A stretch of 64,000 nt of DNA, taken from the NCBI RefSeq assembly GCF_001787335.1, contig NZ_CP014677.1:62001-126000 (forward strand). Reading direction: 5' to 3'. The notes under the pieces were generated by a model that was given only the letters and a program-made list of their open reading frames with translations, searched no databases and was not told the DNA's origin. This document shows, piece by piece, positions 1-8,099 of this stretch. The DNA is from Kozakia baliensis. Lineage in GTDB: Bacteria; Pseudomonadota; Alphaproteobacteria; Acetobacterales; Acetobacteraceae. A program made the translations under genes and the position numbers. How positions within the stretch are numbered: position 1 is the stretch's first letter; the number at the start of each line of letters is the position of its first letter.

Positions 1-1
1 T

Positions 2-139
2 GTCGTATGCCAACCGGCGCGATCGAGCAGGATTGCTGCATGGGCTCCCCGGGCCACACGGCGCGAGATTTCGTCGAGATGCAGTTGCATGCTAGCCGTG
101 CCAGTAAACGGCAACACTAGGCCTGCCGCCTTACCGAGT
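2..139 (-). pseudogene. IS630 family transposase, internal fragment
   Basis: On the minus strand an open frame reads through motifs such as [23 protein letters not shown] and ILLDRAGWHTT. These match the central part of the IS630 family DDE transposase, where the Asp of LDRAGWH is a catalytic residue. The fragment runs off the window at base 1. It is cut on its 5' side by the left end of the IS3 element that starts at 143. Whether the rest of the gene exists outside the window cannot be seen. Confidence 0.6.
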
Positions 140-179
140 GAGTGGACTTGCGACAGTTTTGTGCCGGTATGTAATCCTG

Positions 180-790
180 TTAGGCGGCTTTAGCCTCGAA
201 AGCGAAAGGGCTGATGTTGCCGAGATATGAATGGCACCGTCGCGGGTTGTAGAAGCCGTTGACGTACTGGAAAATGGCGGCAGTTGCCTGCCGCCGTGTG
301 GGCCATGTCTGTCGCCAGAGATTTCGGCCTTCAGACTTTTGAAGAAGGTCTCCACGGCGGCATTGTCGAAGCAGTTTCCCTTGCCGGACATGGATGGCAC
401 CATCCTGCATTCCGTCAGTTTCTTCTGGAAATCGTGTGAGCAATATTGGCTGCAATACCAAAGGAATGACGGCTGTCGGTCGTGACTTTATGCCGGCGTG
501 TGCGCACAGGACGGATGCCGTTGACTTTCATCAGCCGTCCGACGCGACGCTCACCGACATTGAGCCCCGCCTCTTTGAGTTCCGCGGTCATCCGGGGACG
601 GCCATAGGTTTGATTGCTCAGGGCATAATGCTCCCGGATATGCGCCAGGACCTTCAGGTCGGTTGCGCTGACGTTGGCAAACGGGTCTGGAAATCCAGGC
701 GCGATAGCCGCGTGTGGAGACTCGCAAAACCCGACACAGTCTGTCGATGGACCAGCGGTCACGATGCTCACAGATGAAGGCGAACCTCAT
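180..790 (-). pseudogene. IS3 family transposase OrfB, frameshifted and missing the catalytic core
   Basis: The N-terminal part (RFAFICEHRDRWSIDRLCRV, later GRPRMTAELKEAG and VGRLMKVNGIRP) and the C-terminal part ([18 protein letters not shown], later PFAFEAKAA before the stop) are clear IS3 OrfB sequence. They lie in different frames. The join near base 430 jumps from SFGIAANIA straight to the [12 protein letters not shown] region, so the two catalytic Asp segments of the DDE domain are absent while the Glu-containing segment remains. The product cannot be an active transposase by itself. The identical deletion is present in the copy near 39.6 kb. Confidence 0.8.
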
Positions 791-1065
791 GGCTTTTGTC
801 TCGCGAAGAACTGCGTGGCCTTTTTTAAGATTTCCCTCTCCTCCCGCAGGACGCGGTTCTCAAGGCGCAAACGCTCGTTCTCACGGGCCAGGTCTGCCTG
901 TGGTTCAGGTGTTGACAGATCGGCGGTTCGATACTGCGAAACCCAATGTCCCAGCGTCGATTTGCCAATCCCCAGATCAGTTGCCACCCGCTTGCGGGAC
1001 AGACCGCTGTTCAGGGCAATCCTCACCGCCTCACGGCGAAATTCTTTCGTTTGTTTCACAGCCAT
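787..1065 (-). CDS. IS3 family transposase OrfA
   Basis: This 92-residue protein is an IS3-type OrfA. It has an N-terminal helix-turn-helix (EFRREAVRIAL, then DLGIGKSTLGHWV at about residues 5-45) that would bind the element ends, followed by a leucine-rich coiled segment (ARENERLRLENRVLREEREI). The start is taken at the ATG before AVKQTKEF; the open frame extends further upstream without homology. Its stop overlaps the orfB start by four bases (ATGA), as expected for a pair joined by programmed frameshifting. It is probably intact, but its partner orfB is broken. Confidence 0.8.
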   Translation of the reverse strand: MAVKQTKEFRREAVRIALNSGLSRKRVATDLGIGKSTLGHWVSQYRTADLSTPEPQADLARENERLRLENRVLREEREILKKATQFFARQKP

Positions 1066-1185
1066 GATCTCGTGCCTCTCCTGATCAAGCTTAAAACGCT
1101 CAATGCACCGGAACAAAATCGTCACAAGTCCATGTTCCATGGGTTAGAGATGGCGCCGCAGCATTCCCAAAGGTGTGACCTTGAA

Positions 1186-2106
1186 TTATGAGGCTTCGAT
1201 GCTTTCATCCAGCAAGCGAAGAAGCACGTCCCTCAAATTTTCCAAAGATTTCCGTCTTTGCTCGTTAATTTCCGATGGATGCATCTCCATCAACGCCAGA
1301 GCAACACGCGAGATAGTGCGAGCCGTTGGTGGCCTCACTTTTGCCTCACGCCGTATTCGTGAATAGGTCGCCGTAGTAGGGTTTTTTTCTTCTCGTTGTC
1401 GTGCGGCAACTTCTCTCAAACGCGAAAAAGGTAGTTCTCCATTTAATGCAGATTCCAATAAAGCATTACGTTCCACGTTATCTGGAAGACGGGCCAACTC
1501 GATCAGCAGATTTCGAGCGGGCTGCTGTTCTGAATTCAGAACAGCAGCTTTTATATCGGCCGGGAGTTTAGCAATCGCAAGCATGCCATTAATATCGGAT
1601 GCGCTGCGGCTCAACTTCTTTGCAAGCTGCCGCTGCGTCCATTTATACCTTGAAGCGAGCAGACTAATTCCATTGGCTTCTTCGATTGGATTGAGGTCTT
1701 CTCGATGAAGATTCTCGACTAGAGACGCTACATCATGTTCGACTGTGTGTTCTATAGCGAGCAATCTCGTAAGACCTGCACGTTGCGCCGCCCGCAAACG
1801 TCGCTCGCCAGCAACGATTATATAGCAGCCTCTTTTTTTAGCGTCGGGTCTTACGAGTACTGGCTGCAATTGCCCATGTTCTTTAAGGCTTTGTGCTAAT
1901 TCTTCGATATGTTCTTCAGTAAAGACTTTCCTAGCCTGATCAGGATCTGGTTCGACTCGATTGATATCAAGCTCGAAACTATGATTAAGATCGGTGTCAT
2001 TTGTCACAAGCCGATCTTGAAGTTCCTCTACTCGGGTTTGCATTGACTCCATAAGCCTGGATGGACCTTTACGTTTAAACTTATTCACCGGCTGTGTCCT
2101 CCCCAA
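1186..2106 (-). CDS. parB: ParB family plasmid partition protein
   Basis: This 306-residue protein is a ParB/RepB-type DNA-binding partition factor. The ParB/Srx N-terminal domain spans about residues 45-140 and includes GQLQPVLVR and the CTP-binding-type motif GERRLRAAQRAG. The segment ENLHREDLNPIEEA is followed by a helix-turn-helix (WTQRQLAKKLSRSASDINGML). Its start lies 26 bp inside the end of parA, so the two are translationally coupled. In the family ParB loads on parS sites and stimulates the ParA ATPase to segregate the replicon. A perfect 28-bp palindrome lies inside this coding sequence at 1521-1548 and is a possible parS. Confidence 0.93.
   Translation of the reverse strand: MGRTQPVNKFKRKGPSRLMESMQTRVEELQDRLVTNDTDLNHSFELDINRVEPDPDQARKVFTEEHIEELAQSLKEHGQLQPVLVRPDAKKRGCYIIVAGERRLRAAQRAGLTRLLAIEHTVEHDVASLVENLHREDLNPIEEANGISLLASRYKWTQRQLAKKLSRSASDINGMLAIAKLPADIKAAVLNSEQQPARNLLIELARLPDNVERNALLESALNGELPFSRLREVAARQREEKNPTTATYSRIRREAKVRPPTARTISRVALALMEMHPSEINEQRRKSLENLRDVLLRLLDESIEAS
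1521..1548. repeat. perfect 28-bp palindrome inside parB, candidate parS
   Basis: The two 14-base arms are exact reverse complements with no spacer, centred on GAATTC at 1534/1535. Its inner 22 bases are identical to the centre of the 52-bp palindrome at 4046-4097; both contain CTGTTCTGAATTCAGAACAG. No third copy was noticed in the window. A palindrome preserved inside parB and repeated about 2.5 kb away next to the partition operon fits a centromere-type ParB site, but binding is inferred. Confidence 0.6.
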
Positions 2107-3109
2107 GGTTTAAGAGTGCGAGTGGTGGCGTTTGTCCTAAGGCAAGTGCGTTGGCGATACGTAAATAGGGCCCTACTGCTTTTGCTCGCGGCGAAGCGTC
2201 GACGGCCACTGTGCCGCCCCAAGCTGCGTTGCCGAATACCGCGCTATCTGAAACAGGCTCAAGCACGATCGCTCGATCTGCGGTATATTGGATAAGATGA
2301 TGCAAAACTTCGCGGTCAACAGCTTGCCGCCCATTGTAACGGGTAGGTAGAATGCCAGCAATTCGAAGATGTGGGTTGAGCCGGCGCTGCACCTTCTGCA
2401 CAGTGTCCAGCAGTAATGCTACGCCCATCGCATCGGGGGGCTCAGTCTGGACAGGGATTAGCACAGAATCGGCGGCGACTAGTGCCATATATGTCATTAG
2501 TCCAAGATTTGGAGGGGCATCAATGACGATAAAATCGTAATTATTCCGCACCTGATCTAAAGCTTCAGCCAATGCGTGTTCGAAGCCAGGTTCACGACGT
2601 CCATCAGCTTCGGAAAGATCAATGTGGCTTGGTATAATATCAAATGCGAGTGGTGTTCCGGACGCTTCGACATTACTTTCAACGATACAATCTGGTAATG
2701 GTCTTCCTTTAAGCAAAGCGTGATATATTGATCGGCCCTCACGATGGCAGGATAGGGCCTGACGTCCTAAAAGCCAGTCGGATGCGGAGGCTTGGGGATC
2801 GAGATCAATCATAAGGACTCGAGCACCATTCTTTCGGAGCGCTGAGGCAATGTTCATTGCGCTAGTCGTTTTGCCGACACCGCCCTTTTGGTTGGCGAAA
2901 GCTATAATTTTTGCGTCACTTGCCCTCTGCTCGAGCATTAAATTTACAGCTTTACGCACATCGACCGGAACGCTTTCTCGATCATTTTCCCAGCGGCTGA
3001 CCCTAGATTTATCATAAGCCCTCCCGAGAGCAGTGTTAAGAGCTTCCTTGAACTCGATTTGAGACATCCGTAATTTCTCACGAGCATCTCGTAAATCGCT
3101 CCCGCGCAT
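2081..3109 (-). CDS. parA: ParA family partition ATPase with N-terminal helix-turn-helix
   Basis: The protein is 342 residues from the ATG at 3109, chosen because AAGGAG sits six bases upstream. A longer frame to 3154 would run through an operator-like palindrome. Residues about 1-60 form an HTH-type DNA-binding region (LRMSQIEFKEAL, SRVSRWEND). A deviant Walker A follows (FANQKGGVGKTTSAMN), then the Walker A' region (VLMIDLDPQASAS) and Walker B (FIVIDAPPNLGLM). Such ParA proteins drive plasmid segregation and repress their own operon through the N-terminal domain. It heads the parAB operon. Confidence 0.93.
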   Translation of the reverse strand: MRGSDLRDAREKLRMSQIEFKEALNTALGRAYDKSRVSRWENDRESVPVDVRKAVNLMLEQRASDAKIIAFANQKGGVGKTTSAMNIASALRKNGARVLMIDLDPQASASDWLLGRQALSCHREGRSIYHALLKGRPLPDCIVESNVEASGTPLAFDIIPSHIDLSEADGRREPGFEHALAEALDQVRNNYDFIVIDAPPNLGLMTYMALVAADSVLIPVQTEPPDAMGVALLLDTVQKVQRRLNPHLRIAGILPTRYNGRQAVDREVLHHLIQYTADRAIVLEPVSDSAVFGNAAWGGTVAVDASPRAKAVGPYLRIANALALGQTPPLALLNLGEDTAGE

Positions 3110-3125
3110 CTGCTTCTCCTTTGGA

Positions 3126-3155
3126 CTTGTTGGAGCCACACTATGCTCCAACAAG
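3126..3155. promoter_or_regulatory. inverted repeat in the parAB leader
   Basis: Arms CTTGTTGGAGC (3126-3136) and GCTCCAACAAG (3145-3155) are perfect reverse complements with an 8-base spacer. The repeat sits just upstream of the parA ribosome binding site. It is a plausible operator for the helix-turn-helix of ParA or a transcript hairpin. The regulatory role is inferred from position. Confidence 0.5.
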
Positions 3156-3162
3156 TGGAAGT

Positions 3163-3188
3163 GTCAACTACTTGACTAAGTGGTTGAC
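3163..3188 (-). promoter_or_regulatory. second inverted repeat and likely parAB promoter region
   Basis: Arms GTCAACTACTT and AAGTGGTTGAC flank a 4-base spacer and pair with one mismatch. Read on the minus strand the block contains GTCAACCACTTAGTCAAG and lies directly upstream of the first repeat, where the parAB promoter should be. Two adjacent palindromes suggest autoregulation. Confidence 0.45.
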
Positions 3189-3420
3189 AGATGAAATTCA
3201 AATCATATTTAGCGTTTGCTTATTTGATCAAATTACGCCCTATGAAAGCGATAAATTCATTCTATACAGAATAGAATCAAATGCATTTAAATGTGCGAAT
3301 ATGCCTTTCGTCAAAAAGTTCTATAAATAATAATAGAATTATGCATTACGTCCTGAATTGGGTGACTCCGATGTATGGAAACCCATAGAAATATCCAATC
3401 TCTTCATGCAATTCATTCTA
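3189..3420. other. AT-rich intergenic region
   Basis: This stretch between the parAB promoter region and the next transposase remnant is AT-rich and holds no convincing gene. Short open frames on either strand lack ribosome binding sites and recognisable motifs. Confidence 0.5.
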
Positions 3421-4016
3421 GGGCCTGTTAAAGATTGAATGACAACACAAGTTGCACAGGTGTTTGTAATGAACATGATGCAGTTTGTTTTTTCTGATAC
3501 CGCCTGGTCTGTCTTGGAGACTTTGATTGAGGAAGTCTATCCGAATGGCAAGACCCCGGTGCAGAACCTTCGACGAAGGCCTTCCGCGGTTTTCTGGCAC
3601 CATCAGAACGGCGCGAAATGGCGTGCCCCGGCATCTGAGTTTGGTCCATGGTGGGTTGCCGACCAGTTGTTCATTCGATGGTTAAAGCTTGGTGTGTGGC
3701 AGCACTTCTTTGGAAAGGTAGAGGTTTGGATCCGGCACAGGGTATGGTTTTCCTTGATGGCACGACGAGCCGTGTCCATCACAAGGCGGCCGGGGCCGCC
3801 ATAGGGATTGTGAGGCTGTTGGCCGCTCACGCGGCGGCTTTGGCGCCAAGGTCTTCGTAGTCGCAGATGGGTATGGCAAGGCGCTGTCCTTTAGCTTTCA
3901 TCCAAAGAGGCGCACGAACTGCCGTTTACCTATGCACAGGCGCACCCTTCCTCTCCGTCATCCTTGTCGCTGCTACAGCAGACCCCATCAAGCCCTGACA
4001 GGTCTTAAGAAGGGTT
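3421..4016 (+). pseudogene. IS5 family (IS1031-like) transposase remnant
   Basis: From about 3439 the frame encodes an IS5 OrfA-like start (ending AVFWHHQNGAKWRAPASEFG, then WVADQLFIRWLKLGVW). The match then moves to another frame with GLDPAQGMVFLDGTTSRVHHKAAGA, the OrfB start that carries the first catalytic Asp. Further matches trail off to about 4010, where the end of the coding region resembles the IS5 remnant at 48.7 kb. Several frameshifts and internal losses make it non-functional. The left edge GGGCCTGTTAAAG resembles an IS1031-type terminal repeat. Confidence 0.65.
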
Positions 4017-4045
4017 TGAAACATAAAGGTTGTTGTATTAGCACA

Positions 4046-4097
4046 TTCCAGCATCTCTTCGCTGTTCTGAATTCAGAACAGCGAAGAGATGCTGGAA
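4046..4097. repeat. perfect 52-bp palindrome, candidate parS or cruciform site
   Basis: Two 26-base arms are exact reverse complements with no spacer; the centre is GAATTC at 4071/4072. The inner 22 bases (4061-4082) are identical to the centre of the palindrome inside parB. The site lies between two transposase remnants, about 0.9 kb upstream of parA. It has no loop and no T-run, so it is a poor terminator. A second ParB-binding centromere site is the leading explanation; an IS scar is the alternative. Confidence 0.65.
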
Positions 4098-4229
4098 CCA
4101 AGTCACCGCCTGTTTGCCCTCCGTCAAGGCGTATGGGGCAAAAGCGACGCATTGAATAACGGAAGATTTCTGGATCACGCTTCACTCCTTCGTTACGATG
4201 AGCCAGAAATCCTTTCCAGAGACGGTATC

Positions 4230-4590
4230 CAGGGAGCGCCTGATCCGCGACATCCGCCGGGCGACATGCCGCTAGCATTTCGCGGAGGAGAAGATCCACA
4301 TTGCGCTCGATGGCTTGCGGGGAAATAGGGCGTGCAACTCCACGCCCAATGACAACCGGCAGTTGCGTGACGAGGCACGAACGTTGAAGGACGTCGTGGG
4401 CGAACAGACGCTGAATCTGCACCTGCTTTAAAAGCATGATCGGGGATGGGGAGACCCCGCATGAAATACAATGCCTCGGAAAAACTCGAGAGTATCCGCC
4501 TCGTCGAGTAGTCGGGCCTGTCGTTCCAACAGGTTCTTGGCATGACCGTCTTTGGACGTATCCCTGTTTAGAGCGCCTTTCAAAACCCTT
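4230..4590 (+). pseudogene. IS3 family transposase remnant (OrfA end and OrfB start)
   Basis: The plus strand around 4380-4440 reads KDVVGEQTLNLHLL, matching the end of an IS3 OrfA. At 4452 MKYNASEKLESIRLVE matches the start of the following OrfB, but it is broken by a stop codon straight after RLVE. The rest decays before the next element begins near 4575. This is a fossil with no functional product. Confidence 0.5.
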
Positions 4591-5429
4591 GTGCTATGTG
4601 GCTGAATGCGGGATGAGGCTGCATGGCTGCACCTCTTGTCTCCGATGAACTCTGGGCGATTATTGAATCGCTTCTCCCTGTCATTCCTCTACGTCCCAAA
4701 GGCGGACGCCCCCGTCTTTCTGACCGGTCGGCATTGACGGGGATACTGTTCGTTCTCCTGACCGGCATTCCATGGGAGATGCAGCCGCGCGAGATGGGAT
4801 GTGGCTCCGGAGTGACATGCTGGCGGCGACTGCGGGATTGGCAGACTGCTGGAGTTTGGGACAAGCTTCATCGGGCATTACTGACCCGCCTGCACTAGGT
4901 GGATCGACTGGACTGGAGCCGGGCCTGCATGGACAGCGCGTCCATTGCGGCAAAAAGGGGGGTGAAACGACCGGTCCGAACCCCACGGATCGCGGCAGAC
5001 CCGGCACGAAGCGCCACATCGTCACTGATCGATGAGGTATTCCGCTGACCGTCCTGCTTTCCGGGGCGAATGTCCATGACAGCAGGATGCTGGAACCTCT
5101 GCTGGATGCCCTGCCTCCCGTTCAGGGGAAGACCGGGAGGCCGCGTCGGCGCCCTGAAAAGCTTCACGCCGACAAAGGCTATGACTACAGACGTTGCCGT
5201 CTCGCATGTTCTCGCCGTGGGATCAGGCACCGTATTGCGAGAAAAGGCATCGAAGCAACTCACATCTCGGAAAGCATCGCTGGGTCGTCGAGCGCACATT
5301 CGCCTGGATCTCACGTTTCAGACGCCTTACCGTCCGCTACGAACGAAGGGCCGACATCCATCTCGCATTCACCACGATCGCATGCTCGCTCATATGCTTC
5401 CGAGCACTCAAAACGTGGTTTTGAAAGGC
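4575..5429 (+). mobile_element. IS5 family (IS427-like) element, decayed
   Basis: The ends are inverted repeats GCCTTTCAAAACC (4575) and its complement at about 5417-5429. The element is about 855 bp, a normal size for the IS427 subgroup. It holds one transposase reading frame pair that is broken at several places. It inserted into, or next to, the IS3 remnant on its left. Confidence 0.7.
4623..5424 (+). pseudogene. IS5 family transposase with frameshifts and stops
   Basis: The first part, MAAPLVSDELWAIIESLLP to about 4898, is an IS5 OrfA with the usual GGRPRLSDRSALTGILFVL motif. The second part carries DWSRACMDSAS, TDRGRPGTKRHIVTD and, after an in-frame stop at about 5033, GIPLTVLLSGANVHDS. 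The conserved RKLHADKGYD-like segment reads KLHADKGYDYRR. The C-terminal HRWVVERTFAWISRF with the catalytic Glu is in another frame from about 5260. At least one stop and one frameshift separate the three catalytic segments, so it is inactive. Confidence 0.75.
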
Positions 5430-5446
5430 ATTCTAACAGATCATCT

Positions 5447-5830
5447 ACGTCCCCAAATGAAACCGGGGCACGTCCATTCACTGACTGGCTGTCAATAATG
5501 CCGTCTGTGGACGTTGCTTCGCGGTCGTCCTGCTTGCGCGGCAGCATGACGAGGATATGGTTTAGGGCGTCCCACCGCTCTTCACGGATTCAGAGTAAAA
5601 ATATCCCTGTGCGGTCGTGAGGGGTGGAGAAATGGCGCGGTAGTTGCCGCAACTGGCACCCGGTCGTGACAGTATAAAGAATGGATTCGATGACACGCTA
5701 CAGGTCCGTGCATCGGGAACGGCCCAACCGCTTCTTCTGCGGCATCAAGGCCCATGCCGCATCACGTAGATCACTTACATGTTCCAGTTCATCAAGCCGG
5801 TATTGCGTACGGGTGATGTCAGTCAGGCCA
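5447..5830 (-). pseudogene. IS5 family transposase N-terminal remnant
   Basis: On the minus strand fragments in two frames read SDLRDAAWALMPQKKRLGR, then SILYTVTTGCQLRQLPRHF, then RWDALNHILVMLPRK and TDGIIDSQSV. This is the order of the IS5 family OrfA and the beginning of the catalytic domain (IIDSQSV contains the first Asp). A stop and a frame change interrupt it. It abuts the right end of the preceding IS427-like element. Confidence 0.55.
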
Positions 5831-5906
5831 TCATGATCTCATCAGGCTTTCGTAAACCAATGAAATAAATCAATTGATTTCCGGTCAGGCTCTCAAAATC
5901 GAGAAC

Positions 5907-5935
5907 ACTGAGACGAATTGTTTGTTCGCCTCAGT
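5907..5935 (-). terminator. possible hairpin terminator
   Basis: ACTGAGACGAA and TTCGCCTCAGT pair over 11 bases with one G:U-type mismatch and a 7-base loop. The hairpin sits just after the stop of the small membrane protein gene read on the minus strand. Only a short TTTT follows, so it is a weak intrinsic terminator. Confidence 0.4.
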
Positions 5936-5949
5936 ATATCGTAACTTAC

Positions 5950-6201
5950 TTACTCTGCTGTCTTACGGCCCACAAAATAGCTGATAGCAGCAACGACTGC
6001 GAGAATGACAACGCCATAGACCTTACAAGAGGTCGGAATAATGTTTTCGTGTAGTTCAGTATCGAATTTAATTTTACTGATCTCTTTAGAGACCCGGTCG
6101 TGCAAATCTTCTCCATGCTTGTGAAGAAGTTTTTCCACATGTGCGGTCAAATCGTGAAGGTCTTCCTCACTGAGTTTCTTCACTTTGTCCGTTACGCTCA
6201 T
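5950..6201 (-). CDS. small membrane-anchored hypothetical protein
   Basis: The product is about 83 residues. The start at 6201 is preferred because GGAG lies 11 bases upstream; a longer version starts at 6219. Residues 1-55 are charged and helical (VTDKVKKLSEEDLHDLTAHVEKLLHKHGED). A single C-terminal transmembrane helix follows (VYGVVILAVVAAISYFVG) with a charged tail. The pattern resembles small DUF883-like membrane-anchored proteins, but family membership could not be confirmed by eye. A possible terminator follows. Function unknown. Confidence 0.55.
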   Translation of the reverse strand: MSVTDKVKKLSEEDLHDLTAHVEKLLHKHGEDLHDRVSKEISKIKFDTELHENIIPTSCKVYGVVILAVVAAISYFVGRKTAE

Positions 6202-6372
6202 GATTAGTTCAACTCCCATCTTTTGATCGTATTGGGTAAGGCCTTCCTAGACGTTACCTTGTAAAGGTTGGGTTCGGATTACATGCCTTCAAGTCATAGA
6301 TGCGTGAACATGCTGTCATGAACGGATCACGATCGAAAAGCCCAACAGATCATTTGGGCGACACCATAGGTT

Positions 6373-6640
6373 GGATCACTGCGTGCTGAGCGGCATCATC
6401 TTCGTTAATCGGAATGGTTCGCGCTGGCGCGATGCGCTGCGGGAATATGGTTTGCATAAGACGCTGTATAACCGCTGGAAATGCTGAAGCGTCATGAGGA
6501 TATTCGCCCGGTGGCGGCTGTAAAGGCGGAGCCCCAGGCCATTCCGGTTGATGCAACCAATCTCAAGGTACACCGGATGGCTTCGGGTCTTCGGCTGAAA
6601 AAGGTACGCGCGCGACAGTTCCAAGTATATCGTCTACCAA
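6373..6640 (+). pseudogene. IS5 family (IS1031-like) transposase remnant
   Basis: The plus strand reads HCVLSGIIFVNRNGSRWRDAL, REYGLHKTLYNRWK and later IPVDATNLKVHRMASGLR in shifting frames. This is the OrfA end and the first catalytic Asp segment of an IS1031-like IS5 transposase. Stops and frameshifts interrupt it, and the 3' half is missing. Confidence 0.6.
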
Positions 6641-6766
6641 GATGGGGGAAGTGCCGATGGTGCCAATTACAATGTGGTGTCTGGTGCGCAGCACGAGTAT
6701 ACCATTGGTTGGCGTCAAGATTCTAGGCGGAATTTACATCTTGAAAAATGCCCTTGGAGGCAGCGA

Positions 6767-7318
6767 ATGAAACCTATGACCGAGACGAACCATAATGGGA
6801 AGACGGATGGAACAATTATCATTCGGCAAAGCCCGCTGAAAGCCTTCGGCGTAATATGTGGCTTTATAGTCGGCTTGACAGTCTATTTCTTGTTTTTCGG
6901 AGCGATGCCGGCTCTCATGTATCGTGCCGGCGGTCCGGGGGGCTATGCGTCCCACCGGATGCCTCCGATCCTGAGTAATATCACCGGCTTGAGTCTGTTC
7001 ATCGCGCCGTTTGTGCAGATTCCAACGACGCTTTTCGCTCTTATAGGAGGTTTAATTAGAAATAAGATTATCAGCAACTGCATCGCCTGGCCTTTGCCGA
7101 TCTTACAGATACTTTGGATGATCTGTGAGATTCCACATGGAGAAACAACACGCGGAGTTGGGACACTTCTCACAACTCGGGCGTCGCCATTTTCGTTGAA
7201 GCTTATCATAACTCTGGAAAGCTATCTGATACCGTGTCTGATGTCCGTGATATGGGTTTATTTTATCGTGCAGATTTTTATTCCAACCGTAAAAAACTCT
7301 GTTGAACATGCCCCCTGA
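6767..7318 (+). CDS. hypothetical multi-pass membrane protein
   Basis: The product is about 183 residues from the ATG at 6767, chosen for the GGAGG six bases upstream. The same frame is open further upstream to about 6625 and reads a soluble segment (YIVYQDGGSADGANYNVVSG, later YTIGWRQDSRRNLH) that may be the tail of a gene cut by the preceding IS5 remnant. Four hydrophobic segments are visible: GVICGFIVGLTVYFLFFGAM, ITGLSLFIAPFVQIPTTLFAL, IAWPLPILQILWMI and YLIPCLMSVIWVYFIVQIF. No family was recognised. Confidence 0.55.
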   Translation: MKPMTETNHNGKTDGTIIIRQSPLKAFGVICGFIVGLTVYFLFFGAMPALMYRAGGPGGYASHRMPPILSNITGLSLFIAPFVQIPTTLFALIGGLIRNKIISNCIAWPLPILQILWMICEIPHGETTRGVGTLLTTRASPFSLKLIITLESYLIPCLMSVIWVYFIVQIFIPTVKNSVEHAP

Positions 7319-7700
7319 CAACGCGCATTTGGTTCAAAGCAATATCGAAGGCGGATGTGATCGTTAGGCGACCTGTGCCGCTGTAAGAGGCGGCTTCTGA
7401 GTTGAAAGCCTGAGTGCGCCAGCGCAGATCGTATTACGTCAATGACGTCTCGCAATCTCGCATCCAGCCCGTTCGATGCCATCATCTATGGTGCGGCCAT
7501 CCGGTATGAGAACGGCATTATCCCAGCCGTTCTATAACTGCGATTGCTTTAGCTCTCGTTGTATTCACTCATTTACGAATGGGTGCTCTGCCTGGGTGCG
7601 CGATCATCGCAGAGAGAACAAATTTCGCCAGGGCAACAGCCCGCTGGGAAAGTATCTCTCTGGTGATCGCGTGGCCGTCCAGAAAATTTGGAGAAGTTTC
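7319..7700. other. intergenic region without recognised genes
   Basis: No open frame here has a ribosome binding site or known motif. A minus-strand segment near 7580-7690 reads GHAITREILSQRAVALAKFV before stops, which may be a gene fossil, but no family could be named. Confidence 0.4.
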
Positions 7701-7994
7701 TTAGTTGGGCTTAGACATATTGTCCTCATGCGCTGGCGCCATCATGCCGTCATGCCCCATCGTGTCTTTGGGCATCGTATTCTTCTTCATATCGTGATGG
7801 GCCTTGTCAGCGTGCATCCGCATAGCGTCGTGAGGCTTACCATTATGCGACATGGCATTTTTGGACATGCTGTTGTGCGTCATAGCGTTCGGTGCCATCG
7901 CATCGTGCGACATGGTGCCCTGCGCAACGGCTATGTCGGCGAATGCGAAGCTGGAACAGAAAGCGGCTGCGATGACGAAGCGACGAATAAACAT
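7701..7994 (-). CDS. secreted methionine/histidine-rich protein (MrpX-like, MXKDX-type repeats)
   Basis: The 97-residue precursor has a clear Sec signal peptide (FIRRFVIAAAFCSSFAFADIAVAQ). The mature part is almost entirely repeats of the type MSHDAM, MAPNAM, MTHNSM, MSKNAM, with about 19 Met and many His and Asn residues. It resembles the pentapeptide MXKDX repeat proteins and the periplasmic Met-rich peptide MrpX of the hypochlorite response, which is oxidised in place of cell proteins and then repaired by methionine sulfoxide reductase. Its own GTAACC-N16-CGAA promoter lies at 8057-8083. Neighbouring yedYZ-, msrA- and msrB-like genes support this role. Confidence 0.8.
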   Translation of the reverse strand: MFIRRFVIAAAFCSSFAFADIAVAQGTMSHDAMAPNAMTHNSMSKNAMSHNGKPHDAMRMHADKAHHDMKKNTMPKDTMGHDGMMAPAHEDNMSKPN

Positions 7995-8056
7995 AGGAAT
8001 TTCCTTTTTCCAAAGAGTTTGTGTGGGGGAGGGGATATCGCCCTGCCATATTGTTC

Positions 8057-8083
8057 TTCGCTAAGACGGATACAGAGGTTACA
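8057..8083 (-). promoter_or_regulatory. ECF sigma (SigF-type) promoter for the Met-rich protein
   Basis: Read on the minus strand, TGTAACC is followed after exactly 16 bases by CGAAGAAC. The same pattern with the same spacing occurs upstream of the cytochrome b gene and of msrB. It lies about 63 bp upstream of the start codon, between this gene and the end of the YedY-like gene. Confidence 0.75.
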
Positions 8084-8099
8084 GGGCGCACGAATTTTT

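Larger units (their letters stand above)
143..1132 (-). mobile_element. IS3 family element, internally deleted copy 1
   Basis: The ends form imperfect inverted repeats: TGGACTTGCGACAG at 143 and, on the other strand from 1132, TGGACTTGTGACGA. The element is about 990 bp, shorter than the roughly 1.2 kb usual for IS3 members. The missing part is the middle of orfB. A second copy at 38950-42449 carries the same internal join. No direct repeat of the flanking bases was found. It lies between the IS630 fragment and the 3' end of parB. Confidence 0.8.

Noticed and set aside
143-1132. Search for target duplications of the two IS3 copies
   Set aside because: The bases next to the ends do not match in either copy, so no duplication is claimed.
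4046-4097. 52-bp palindrome as an intrinsic terminator
   Set aside because: It has no loop, no T-run on either strand and no intact gene ending at it. The shared core with parB points to a binding site.
3988-4437. Minus-strand frame of 149 codons through the 52-bp palindrome
   Set aside because: It is antisense to IS remnants and contains no known motif.
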